Shown piece after piece: positions 15,810 through 21,949 of a stretch of 23,534 nucleotides of DNA. Position numbers and translations under genes: made by a program. The notes beneath the pieces are model-generated. The model was not told the origin of the DNA, did not search any database, and worked only from the letters and a program-made list of their open reading frames with translations. This DNA is from Clostridia bacterium (GTDB taxonomy: Bacteria > Bacillota > Clostridia > Oscillospirales > Acutalibacteraceae), in the NCBI GenBank assembly GCA_900767015.1, contig CAAFXQ010000034.1:1-23534 (forward strand), given 5' to 3'. Positions within the stretch are counted from its first letter, which is position 1, and each line of letters starts with the position of its first letter.

Positions 15810-15821
15810 TATAATAGTATA
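15810..15821. promoter_or_regulatory. Abutting divergent -10 elements for glmS (+) and the ydcF operon (-)
   Basis: TATAAT (15810-15815, plus strand) directly abuts the complement of TATACT (15816-15821, minus strand). Matching -35 boxes are weak on both strands (about TTTCAT for the minus strand). The two promoters would share polymerase contacts and cannot both be occupied, so glmS and the ydcF operon may exclude one another. Moderate evidence only. Confidence 0.5.
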
Positions 15822-15832
15822 ACACATCATAA

Positions 15833-15864
15833 GCCGAAATGAAATACAAAAACCATAATTCGGC
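15833..15864 (+). other. Hairpin in the short glmS leader
   Basis: GCCGAA (15833-15838) can pair with TTCGGC (15859-15864) across a 20-nt A-rich loop, ending about 17 nt before the ribosome site. The leader is only about 70 nt and has none of the conserved core of the glmS ribozyme. The hairpin may be incidental. Confidence 0.4.
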
Positions 15865-15890
15865 AATCAAAATCAAAAGAGGTGTCAACT

Positions 15891-17723
15891 ATGTGCGGAA
15901 TCATCGGATACATCGGGGACAAGCTTGCCGTCCCCTATCTTCTTGAGGGTCTTCGGTCCCTTGAATACAGAGGCTACGACTCGGCGGGAATCGCCGTGCT
16001 TGCCGAAAACACAATCGAAGTCAGAAAAAAGGAGGGACGGCTGTCCGAACTTGAAACGCTGATAGAGGAAGAACCGTTCAGCAATTCGACAATCGGTATC
16101 GGCCACACCCGTTGGGCGACCCACGGCAAGGCCGACAGCGTGAACGCCCACCCTCATGTAAGCGAAAACAGAAGCTTCGCCGTCGTGCATAACGGCATCA
16201 TCGAAAACCATGCTTCGCTTCAGAAAATGCTTGAAAGCGAGGGGTATCATTTTACCGGTCAGACCGATACCCAGATTATACCGACGCTCCTTGAAAGGAA
16301 CTATAAAGGCGACGTCGTAGAGGCAATCAGTGAAACAATAAAAATGCTTGACGGCTCGTTCGCTCTTGCTATTCTTTTTTCCGGCGACACAGAGCATATT
16401 TACTGCACCTGCCGCTCGAGTCCGCTGATTATCGGCGTTTCAAAGGGAAGCGGTCATATTGCTTCAGACGAAACCGCCCTTGTAAAATATGCAAAAGAAA
16501 CTGTACGGCTCGGCAAAGACGAGATTGCAAAGGTGAGCAAGGACGGCGTCCGCTTTCTTGACGCAGACACGAAGCCGATCATGAAAGCTTTCAAGGTTAT
16601 CAGCCGTTCGGCTCTTGACATTCAGAAAAACGGCTTCGAGCATTTTATGCTCAAGGAGATTTACGAACAGCCGAAAGCCATACGGGACACGATAAGTCCG
16701 CTTATTGAAGACGGCAAGACAAGAATCGGCGAATACCTTGAAGAAGGCGGAATAGAACTTGAAAACATAAGCAAAATTTATATCACCGCCTGCGGCTCGG
16801 CGTATCATACGGGACTTGTCGGAAAGTACGTCATCGAAAGGCTTGCAAAAATCCCCGTCGAATGTGATATTGCCTCGGAATTTCGCTACCGTCAGCCGCT
16901 TCTTGACGAACATACGCTTGTCATCATTATTTCTCAAAGCGGCGAAACTGCCGATTCGCTTGCTGCTTTACGGCTTGCAAAAGAAAAGAGGGCGAAAACG
17001 CTTTCCATCGTCAATGTTCCGTCAAGCACAATCGCTGAAGAAAGCGACTGCGTGCTGTATACAAGAGCCGGCCCCGAAATTGCGGTCGCCACAACCAAGG
17101 CGTATTCCGCTCAGCTTGCGGTGCTGTATGTTCTTGCCGTTCATTTGGCATTCGAACGAAAAACAGCCGAAAAGGAAACGCTTGACGCTTTACTCAAGGA
17201 TATCCGGTCTCTTCCCGGGCTTGTCGAAAAAACGCTGTCTTTAAACGCAGAAATCTGCAAAAAATATTCCGAAAGCTTCATAGGACTCGAGCACGCCTAT
17301 TTTATCGGAAGAGGCTTAGACTACGCAAGCGCCTGCGAAGCCGCCCTGAAAATCAAGGAAATCAGCTATATTCACTGCGAAGCCTACGCCGCCGGTGAGC
17401 TCAAGCACGGCACAATCTCACTGATTGAAAAAGATACCGTTGTCGTCGCTCATGCCTGCTGCAAGAGCCTTTTGAAAAAGACGCTCAGCAATGTCATGGA
17501 GGTCATTGCAAGAGGAGCGAAAGTCATTCTGATTGCCTGCGAGTCCAGGAAAGAGGCCGTCAGCGAATTCGAACACTGCATTTTTGTTCCCGACACAAGC
17601 GAATTTCTTCTCCCCTCACTCGAAGCCGTTGTCTCCCAGCTTTTAAGCTATTATACAGCAAAGGGACTCGGCAACGACATCGACAAGCCGAGAAATCTTG
17701 CAAAGTCGGTAACCGTAGAATAA
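15891..17723 (+). CDS. glmS: Glutamine--fructose-6-phosphate aminotransferase (isomerizing)
   Basis: This 610-residue enzyme makes glucosamine-6-phosphate from fructose-6-phosphate and glutamine, the first committed step to peptidoglycan amino sugars. The start must be the ATG at 15891, because the catalytic cysteine has to follow the initiator Met (MCGIIGYIG), and AGAGGTG lies upstream. The N-terminal Ntn glutaminase domain has 'RGYDSAGI', 'HTRWATHG' and 'HNGIIEN'. Two SIS domains follow with 'ACGSAYHTG', 'SQSGETADS' and 'TTKAYSAQL', and the protein ends in the usual 'DKPRNLAKSVTVE'. It is full length with no missing residues apparent. Transcribed divergently from the ydcF-polC operon. Confidence 0.97.
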   Translation: MCGIIGYIGDKLAVPYLLEGLRSLEYRGYDSAGIAVLAENTIEVRKKEGRLSELETLIEEEPFSNSTIGIGHTRWATHGKADSVNAHPHVSENRSFAVVHNGIIENHASLQKMLESEGYHFTGQTDTQIIPTLLERNYKGDVVEAISETIKMLDGSFALAILFSGDTEHIYCTCRSSPLIIGVSKGSGHIASDETALVKYAKETVRLGKDEIAKVSKDGVRFLDADTKPIMKAFKVISRSALDIQKNGFEHFMLKEIYEQPKAIRDTISPLIEDGKTRIGEYLEEGGIELENISKIYITACGSAYHTGLVGKYVIERLAKIPVECDIASEFRYRQPLLDEHTLVIIISQSGETADSLAALRLAKEKRAKTLSIVNVPSSTIAEESDCVLYTRAGPEIAVATTKAYSAQLAVLYVLAVHLAFERKTAEKETLDALLKDIRSLPGLVEKTLSLNAEICKKYSESFIGLEHAYFIGRGLDYASACEAALKIKEISYIHCEAYAAGELKHGTISLIEKDTVVVAHACCKSLLKKTLSNVMEVIARGAKVILIACESRKEAVSEFEHCIFVPDTSEFLLPSLEAVVSQLLSYYTAKGLGNDIDKPRNLAKSVTVE

Positions 17724-17765
17724 AAAGACAGCCGGAGTACTGCACAGACTCCGGTTGCCTTTCTA
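17724..17765. terminator. Bidirectional terminator between glmS and the Ig-like gene
   Basis: CAGCCGGAGT (17729-17738) pairs with ACTCCGGTTG (17748-17757), 10 bp with one G-T pair. The plus side continues CCTTTCTAT and the minus side TCTTTTTATTC, so it can end both convergent genes. The U-tract is better on the minus strand. Confidence 0.75.
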
Positions 17766-17776
17766 TATTGCCGTAT

Positions 17777-18241
17777 TTATTTCGTTACGTCAAATCTCGC
17801 TTCGGCCGTTATGATTTCACCCATTTCATCATCAAACTGCATGATGAGCCGATAGGAATACCCCTTTTTGATGTTGTAGGTCTTGACGCCCTTCGCTGTT
17901 GCGATAACGGTTTCTTCAGCCTTGACGGAACCTTTGATCTCACCGACGTTGATCAGTGCCGATCTTGCAACGTCATACCAACCGTCGTTCGTGAAAACCT
18001 CGATATCCGGTTCCGCTTTGAACTTGTAATACTTGCCGGTGTGATTGGTGACTTTAATGTTGATTTTTGTTGTCTTTGTGGTGACTTCGTCTTCGATCTC
18101 AATTGAGATCTTGTCGCTTGTGATTTCTGATTGCTCCATACCGGGATTCAGCTTGTCAATGACTCTGCTGTCATCATAATCATAAAAGAATCCGAGGAAC
18201 ATTGCCGCAAACAGCAGCAGGAAAGCCATGAATTTTTGCAT
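17777..18241 (-). CDS. Membrane-anchored bacterial Ig-like domain protein (third paralogue)
   Basis: This is a 154-residue protein with a hydrophobic N-terminal segment at about residues 3-19, a short acidic linker, and one Ig-like domain. It resembles the pair at 712-1721: 'INIKVTNHTGKYYKFKAEPDIEVFTNDGWYDV', a loop where the others have LPGET, then 'GYSYRLIMQFDDEMGEIITAEARFDVTK'. The 'vTNhT' and final 'FDVT' strands match the others best. The start ATG is preceded by AGGGGGTTTTC. It has its own perfect sigma-A promoter and runs divergent from the phage-derived fibre/lysis cassette. Function unknown; being adjacent to that cassette does not prove a link. Confidence 0.8.
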   Translation of the reverse strand: MQKFMAFLLLFAAMFLGFFYDYDDSRVIDKLNPGMEQSEITSDKISIEIEDEVTTKTTKINIKVTNHTGKYYKFKAEPDIEVFTNDGWYDVARSALINVGEIKGSVKAEETVIATAKGVKTYNIKKGYSYRLIMQFDDEMGEIITAEARFDVTK

Positions 18242-18273
18242 AATGAAAACCCCCTGTTTTTATTCTTAACAGT

Positions 18274-18302
18274 ATTTTAAATGAAAATTCACAGTTTGTC
18301 AA
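18274..18302 (-). promoter_or_regulatory. Sigma-A promoter of the third Ig-like gene
   Basis: On the minus strand, TTGACA (18297-18302), a 17-bp spacer and TAAAAT (18274-18279) lie about 33 bp ahead of the ATG. It is back to back with the cassette promoter at 18372-18400. Confidence 0.8.
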
Positions 18303-18350
18303 TATTTTTTGCGAATTTATTGTCATACTTTTAACTTTTTCGGCTGTTTA

Positions 18351-18362
18351 GAACAAATGTTC
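18351..18362. promoter_or_regulatory. LexA (SOS) box upstream of the fibre/lysis cassette
   Basis: GAACAAATGTTC, in context AGAACAAATGTTCG, matches 12 of the 13 specified positions of the Bacillus-type LexA operator CGAACRNRYGTTYG. It ends 9 bp before the cassette -35 box. It lies 48 bp from the -35 of the divergent Ig-like gene. Confidence 0.72.
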
Positions 18363-18371
18363 GAAAAAGTA

Positions 18372-18400
18372 TTGACAAAACCGGTTTTTTCGTCTAAAAT
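18372..18400 (+). promoter_or_regulatory. Sigma-A promoter of the fibre/lysis cassette
   Basis: TTGACA (18372-18377), a 17-bp spacer and TAAAAT (18395-18400) predict a start near 18407. A perfect palindrome, AAAACCGGTTTT (18377-18388), lies in the spacer and could hold a second operator. Confidence 0.85.
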
Positions 18401-18444
18401 AAAACTGTGTGAATCCGCAATTCGCATCTTCCGCAACAACCGGG

Positions 18445-18480
18445 CTGCTTATTCTTGATAAGCAGTCTGTTTTTTTATTC
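18445..18480 (+). terminator. Leader terminator / attenuator ahead of the tail-fibre gene
   Basis: CTGCTTAT (18445-18452) and ATAAGCAG (18458-18465) form a perfect 8-bp stem with a 5-nt loop, followed by TCTGTTTTTTTATTC. It lies between the promoter and the AAAGGAGG site (18487-18494), so the whole cassette needs read-through. Direct repeats of TCCGCAA just upstream (18414-18420 and 18430-18436) are possible regulatory elements. Confidence 0.78.
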
Positions 18481-18499
18481 TTTTCAAAGGAGGAAATAA

Positions 18500-20260
18500 A
18501 TGACAACAATAAAAATCAATGTCACAAACAAAACCGCAATTTGCCAAAAGCGCTATCTGATCAGTGCAAACAGCAGCTATCAAATCAAATTCACCTTTGA
18601 CGATGAATGGACGCTTTCGGGCGCCAAAACAGCAAGAGTTGTTTTTGATTCCGATTATTACGACATCATCTTCACGGGGGACACCGTTGACCTTCCGAAA
18701 ATCCCCGTCTGTGAAACGCTCGCTGTCGGCGTATTCACGGATACGCTCGCAACGAATCTTGCTGAGCTCGGCTGCATCGTCTCGGCGGCGGATTTTGACG
18801 GAACCGCCGTAACCGAATTTACAAAAAGCCAGTACGATCAGATCGTCGAGCTGTTAAACGAGCTTGATCTTCGGCAGATTGCTGAAATAACAAGGGACGG
18901 AGACTCGCTTATTTTCACCTATAACAACAGCACCTCCGATTCCGTTGTTTTAAAAGACGGCACGGGAATACAGCACGCCGCCGTTGATGAAAACGGCAGC
19001 CTCATCCTCACACTTACAGACGGAAAAACCGTGAACTGCGGTAACACGAAAGGAGACAAAGGCGACAAGGGCGATACCGGCGCACCGTTCACCTACTCCG
19101 ATTTCACCGCCGAACAGCTTGCCGCTCTGAAAGGTGAGAAAGGCAACAAGGGCGATAAGGGCGACAAAGGTGAAAAAGGCGATACGGGGGCAACGCCGAA
19201 CTTGACGATCGGAAGCGTCTCGACAGTCACAGCGGACGAACAGGCTTCCGCTTCCCTTACAGGCACACCGGAAGATCCGGTATTGAACCTCAGCTTACCG
19301 AAAGGTGCTGGCGGCGGAATCAATACCTGGGATGTAATTGAACAAGCGGGAAAGTTCGTTGACTACAACACCGGCGTGCTTTCTGACGAGCAGATAAAAG
19401 CAGGCTACCTCTCGATTCTTCAGACAGCCGGGTATACAAACATAAGAAGTCAGCTTGACTGGGAGTATATCAGCGGAACAGGCTCCTGGAAGTGGTTTTC
19501 CCCGAAAGAAGACGCCGTTATCCCGAAAAAGATTCTATTTTCATTTCTGAGTAACGATAGTCCTGTTGCCTATACAAATAAACAAAACAATGAAAAATAT
19601 GAAGGCGTTACCGATGTGGTTTTTGATTACTGTCAAAACAGCAACGGAATATCTGACGGGAACGGCTGCGGTCTGAAGGGCATGAGTCAGTCCGTACAAT
19701 CAATTGTTTTTCCGAAAAACGTCGGATCCATAAGCGCATGGTCATACTCCAATCTGCCCAATCTTGAAAAACTTGTGTTTTATAACGTCAATCAAATCGG
19801 CTCCAGAGGTTTTTACAACCTGCCCAAATTAAAAAAGCTGCATTTACCCGTCGGTGTCGGAGACTGGGGGTCAAGCATTGCTTTTTCTTTGATAGCACTT
19901 GACGAATTCACCGTGGAAAACGGCTTTCACAGCACGATTTATGTTTCCTCGGTCATCGAAAAAAGCAACCCGAATGCGGCTTCAATCTGTCACGCCATTA
20001 TCGAAAATCTCGCCGATTTGTCCGGCTATACGCTGACAACGCAAGAGCCGTCCGATTGGAGTACAAATTATGCCGGCTATTACACAGAAGCGGACGGCGT
20101 TTATACCCCTGTTACGGGGGAAACGGCTCCCGAGTGGGCGGAGAGCACCTACTATTCAAAAAACAGCAGCAAGCCGATTTACTTCGGCACGAATCTGCTA
20201 GTTCTGATTGATGACGAACACAAGCAAATGCTGACAGACAAAAACTGGACTTATTCATAA
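18500..20260 (+). CDS. Phage-type tail fibre/baseplate protein with collagen-like and leucine-rich segments
   Basis: This 586-residue mosaic protein is likely a receptor-binding fibre. Residues 1-125 form an N-terminal domain of the type found in Clostridia phage and tailocin baseplate/fibre proteins, ending in a 'FTKSQYDQIVELLNEL' helix. Collagen-like Gly-X-Y runs lie at about 184-195 and 211-231, bridged by the common fibre motif 'PFTYSDFTAEQLAALKG'. The 'PEDPVLNLSLPKGAGGG' hinge follows. The C-terminal half has BspA-like leucine-rich strands at about 365-490 ('SIVFPKNVGSI', 'LEKLVFYNV', 'LKKLHLPVGV'), a 'YYTEADGVYTPVTG' insert found in other fibres, and a final 'LTDKNWTYS'. Strong AAAGGAGG site. 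No other structural phage genes are nearby. Confidence 0.82.
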   Translation: MTTIKINVTNKTAICQKRYLISANSSYQIKFTFDDEWTLSGAKTARVVFDSDYYDIIFTGDTVDLPKIPVCETLAVGVFTDTLATNLAELGCIVSAADFDGTAVTEFTKSQYDQIVELLNELDLRQIAEITRDGDSLIFTYNNSTSDSVVLKDGTGIQHAAVDENGSLILTLTDGKTVNCGNTKGDKGDKGDTGAPFTYSDFTAEQLAALKGEKGNKGDKGDKGEKGDTGATPNLTIGSVSTVTADEQASASLTGTPEDPVLNLSLPKGAGGGINTWDVIEQAGKFVDYNTGVLSDEQIKAGYLSILQTAGYTNIRSQLDWEYISGTGSWKWFSPKEDAVIPKKILFSFLSNDSPVAYTNKQNNEKYEGVTDVVFDYCQNSNGISDGNGCGLKGMSQSVQSIVFPKNVGSISAWSYSNLPNLEKLVFYNVNQIGSRGFYNLPKLKKLHLPVGVGDWGSSIAFSLIALDEFTVENGFHSTIYVSSVIEKSNPNAASICHAIIENLADLSGYTLTTQEPSDWSTNYAGYYTEADGVYTPVTGETAPEWAESTYYSKNSSKPIYFGTNLLVLIDDEHKQMLTDKNWTYS

Positions 20261-20275
20261 AAAGGAGGCTCAGAA

Positions 20276-20533
20276 ATGGAAGAACCACTCATTCAGAATG
20301 CAACAATTTCGCCCCGTTACACCGAAAAAGGAACAAAATGCTACGACATCAATGCCAATGACGGCTTTATGCTCTACCGCAAAAGCGACCTTGACGCCAA
20401 CACACAGCAGGGATTTCCCGAAGCGACATACTTTTGTAAGTATATCTGTGCGACGGAAAACGAAAACTTTCCGGATATACGGACTATGGCCGAAGCAGAT
20501 GCGAAAATCATAAAGCAGGGAACCGAAGAGTAA
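20276..20533 (+). CDS. Small hypothetical protein downstream of the tail fibre
   Basis: This is an 85-residue protein whose ATG is preceded by AAAAAGGAGG, 15 nt after the fibre stop, so it is almost certainly in the same operon. It is polar, with no membrane segment or signal peptide, contains three Cys (positions 22, 54 and 58), and ends in an acidic/basic helix 'MAEADAKIIKQGTEE'. I recognise no family. From its position it could be a fibre assembly chaperone or a small baseplate accessory, but the sequence does not show which. Confidence 0.7.
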   Translation: MEEPLIQNATISPRYTEKGTKCYDINANDGFMLYRKSDLDANTQQGFPEATYFCKYICATENENFPDIRTMAEADAKIIKQGTEE

Positions 20534-20537
20534 AAAA

Positions 20538-20556
20538 TCCGCCCTTTTTCGGCGGA
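20538..20556 (-). terminator. Hairpin acting as a minus-strand terminator
   Basis: TCCGCC (20538-20543) pairs with GGCGGA (20551-20556). Read on the minus strand the stem is followed by TTTTTTACTC; on the plus strand no U-tract follows. It would stop leftward transcripts leaving the toxin-antitoxin unit before they run antisense into the fibre operon. Confidence 0.55.
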
Positions 20557-20569
20557 GATAAACACACAT

Positions 20570-20598
20570 TTGACAAAATCAGGTACCTATGATATAAA
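20570..20598 (+). promoter_or_regulatory. Promoter of the holin-like toxin mRNA
   Basis: TTGACA (20570-20575), a 17-bp spacer and TATAAA (20593-20598) predict a start near 20605. The RNA would open with a GCAGTC-GCA-GACTGC hairpin (20605-20619), a stabilising 5' end typical of type I toxin mRNAs. Confidence 0.82.
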
Positions 20599-20674
20599 TA
20601 GTGTGCAGTCGCAGACTGCCAAGGGTACTGTACATAACGGTAGGCGGTTACTCCCGCAAGGGAGGTGATAAGCA

Positions 20675-20758
20675 GTGGTTACTTTTGAATTGCTCGTCGC
20701 ATTCACGGTAATGCTGATACAACTTATCACGCTTTGTTACTTAATTTTCAAAAAGTAA
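20675..20758 (+). CDS. Small holin-like toxin of a type I toxin-antitoxin unit
   Basis: This 27-residue peptide starts with GTG, 5 nt after the very strong site GGGAGGTGAT (20660-20669). The sequence opens MVTFELL, continues with a hydrophobic helix rich in Leu, Ile, Val and Thr, and ends CYLIFKK: one membrane span with a basic tail. This matches the pattern of the putative holin-like toxin (Hol_Tox) peptides of Firmicutes. The ribosome site is held in a CTCCC-GCAA-GGGAG hairpin (20651-20664) with a GNRA loop. Its own promoter lies at 20570-20598, and a convergent antisense RNA lies at 20778-20871. Membrane depolarisation as the mode of action is inference. It sits between fibre and endolysin genes, so a lysis role is also possible. 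Confidence 0.82.
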   Translation: MVTFELLVAFTVMLIQLITLCYLIFKK

Positions 20759-20777
20759 CGGCTTAAAAAGTCGGAAC

Positions 20778-20871
20778 ATAAAAATTAAGAAACACCGCCA
20801 ACTTCCCAATTTGCGGTGTTTCTTAAAATACACGTAAATTCGGAGTAACCGCTTATCGCAGTACCCTTTGT
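20778..20871 (-). ncRNA. Predicted antisense antitoxin RNA
   Basis: This is a predicted ~94-nt RNA from the minus-strand promoter at 20878-20905, ending in the 14-bp stem and UUUUU at 20780-20826. It has no ribosome site or ORF. It is complementary to the 3' part of a toxin mRNA that extends to the terminator at 20891-20925, or only to the shared hairpin if the toxin mRNA stops at 20826. Its 5' 30 nt repeat the leader of the toxin mRNA. Prediction from promoter and terminator only. Confidence 0.72.
20785..20826. terminator. Shared hairpin terminator between toxin and antitoxin RNAs
   Basis: A perfect 14-bp stem, TTAAGAAACACCGC (20785-20798) with GCGGTGTTTCTTAA (20813-20826), is present. The minus-strand side is followed by TTTTTATG, a good U-tract. 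The plus-strand side is followed by AAATACACG, so rightward termination here should be weak. Confidence 0.82.
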
Positions 20872-20877
20872 ACTATT

Positions 20878-20905
20878 ATTATATCACAAGAACGCATTTT
20901 GTCAA
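20878..20905 (-). promoter_or_regulatory. Promoter of the antitoxin RNA
   Basis: On the minus strand, TTGACA (20900-20905), a 16-bp spacer and TATAAT (20878-20883) form a promoter stronger at the -10 than the toxin promoter, as expected for an excess antitoxin. Its -35 lies inside the rightward terminator at 20891-20925. Confidence 0.82.
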
Positions 20906-20925
20906 CCGACAGAGTGCGTTTTTTT
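20891..20925 (+). terminator. Rightward terminator directly ahead of the endolysin ribosome site
   Basis: AACGCATTTTGTC (20891-20903) pairs with GACAGAGTGCGTT (20908-20920) over 13 bp, including two G-U pairs, with an AACC loop and then TTTTT (20921-20925). It would end the full-length toxin mRNA and also limit fibre-operon read-through into the endolysin gene, whose AAAGGAG starts at 20932. Confidence 0.78.
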
Positions 20926-20946
20926 GATACGAAAGGAGAAACGAAA

Positions 20947-21690
20947 ATGTCAGAACTTTCAAACTTAATCTTTCACAACAAAAACAGCTACATCTCGTCG
21001 CCGTTCGGGCTGAGAAAGTCAATGAATACATCGAAAGGCAAGACGTCAGGCTTTCACAACGGCGTTGACTATGCAACGTATAAAGTTAAGCTCCCGCAGT
21101 ACCCGGTCACAGACGGCGTTGTGCTCTCGTGCGGTACGGACTGGGCGTACGGCGGCGCAAAATATGTGTGGGTGAAATATCCGGACTTAGGCGTTAAAAT
21201 GCTTCATTATCACCTTGACTCTATTACCGTCAAGAAAGGACAAGCCGTCAACAAGGAAACCGTTCTCGGTTACACCGGCAAGACCGGCAAGGCAACGGGC
21301 ATTCATCTGCACCTTGGCTTGAAGCTTCTTTCCGGCGGCGGATATATCGACCCGGAAAAGTGGTGGAGGGAAAACCCCTCTGTCGGCTCGCCGACATCTC
21401 CCCTTTCAGGGGAGAAACCATGTTCCGAAAAAAAGTACAAGCCCGGCAACTACAAGGTCACAAAGGCGGACGTGCTCAATGTAAGAACCGGACCCGGCAC
21501 GAAGTACAAGAAAAAGACATTCAGTCAGCTGACTGCCGACGCACAAAAGAAAATCCGCAAGCTTGCCGAAAAAGAGGTCAACGGCTACGTCAGGGGGCTT
21601 TCTTTTACCGTCACCGAAACGGCGCTCAACTGGGGTAAGACACCGAGCGGCTGGGTGTGCCTTGACTACTGCGAGGTGTGTCCGGAATGA
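20947..21690 (+). CDS. Phage-type endolysin: M23 metallopeptidase with C-terminal SH3-like domain
   Basis: This 247-residue peptidoglycan hydrolase starts at the ATG at 20947, after AAAGGAGAAACG. An upstream in-frame TTG at 20899 lies in the terminator and is rejected. Residues about 15-140 form an M23/LytM zinc endopeptidase: HxxxD as H37-N-G-V-D41, and HxH as H120-L-H122, with a supporting H88. A Ser/Pro/Lys linker (about 145-165) leads to an SH3-like wall-binding domain with 'KADVLNVRTGPGTKYK' near 175-190 and 'SGWVCLDYCE' at the end. There is no signal peptide, so export should depend on the holins encoded next. The stop overlaps the next start (ATGA). It should cut peptide cross-bridges or stems of the wall. 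Confidence 0.9.
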   Translation: MSELSNLIFHNKNSYISSPFGLRKSMNTSKGKTSGFHNGVDYATYKVKLPQYPVTDGVVLSCGTDWAYGGAKYVWVKYPDLGVKMLHYHLDSITVKKGQAVNKETVLGYTGKTGKATGIHLHLGLKLLSGGGYIDPEKWWRENPSVGSPTSPLSGEKPCSEKKYKPGNYKVTKADVLNVRTGPGTKYKKKTFSQLTADAQKKIRKLAEKEVNGYVRGLSFTVTETALNWGKTPSGWVCLDYCEVCPE

Positions 21691-21926
21691 GTGACACGGT
21701 TATTGTCTCTCTGCTAAGCCTTGTCGGCACACTCGGCGGTACCTTCGGCGGAATCCTTGTGTCAAACAAGCTGACCAACTACCGCCTTGAACAGCTTGAA
21801 AACCGGGTCAACAAGCACAACAACCTCATCGAGCGGACATACAAGCTTGAAGAGGATATCAGGCTTCACGAAGAAAAAATCAAGGTCGCAAACCACAGGA
21901 TCGACGACCTTGAAGAACACAATTGA
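21687..21926 (+). CDS. Small membrane/coiled-coil lysis-cassette protein
   Basis: This 79-residue protein has its ATG overlapping the endolysin stop (ATGA) and GAGGTG upstream. Residues about 4-26 form a glycine-rich membrane segment ('LLSLVGTLGGTFGGILVSNKL'), and residues about 28-76 a charged coiled coil ('YRLEQLENRVNKHNNLIERTYKLEEDI'). The layout resembles XhlA-type phage haemolysin/holin accessory proteins but with the order of segments reversed. Similar small proteins often sit between endolysin and holin in Clostridia phages. I infer a holin or holin partner; the exact family is not certain. Confidence 0.72.
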   Translation: MSDTVIVSLLSLVGTLGGTFGGILVSNKLTNYRLEQLENRVNKHNNLIERTYKLEEDIRLHEEKIKVANHRIDDLEEHN

Positions 21927-21949
21927 ACCATTCTGAAAGGAGAACGGAT

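Larger units (their letters stand above)
20621..20868. repeat. Interrupted inverted repeat flanking the toxin (shared 5' leaders of toxin and antitoxin RNAs)
   Basis: AAGGGTACTG (20621-20630) and GCGGTTACTCC (20644-20654) recur exactly, inverted, at 20859-20868 and 20842-20852. The similarity extends into both promoters, which share TTGACAAAAT, TGATATAA and ATAGT. The two RNAs therefore begin with near-identical leaders. A toxin mRNA reaching 20868 could pair its 5' and 3' parts through 21 bp. Confidence 0.85.

Noticed and set aside
15822..15890. Possible glmS ribozyme
   Set aside because: The leader is only ~70 nt and lacks the conserved ribozyme core; only a simple hairpin is seen.
19093..19323. 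Minus-strand ORF opposite the collagen-like region
   Set aside because: Its Pro/Leu/Ser repeats are the mirror of the Gly-X-Y codons, and it has no start signals.
20570..20925. CRISPR-like or insertion-sequence explanation for the inverted repeats around the toxin
   Set aside because: There is no transposase, no target duplication and no repeated spacers. The repeats coincide with two promoters and leaders, which fits a toxin-antitoxin RNA pair better.
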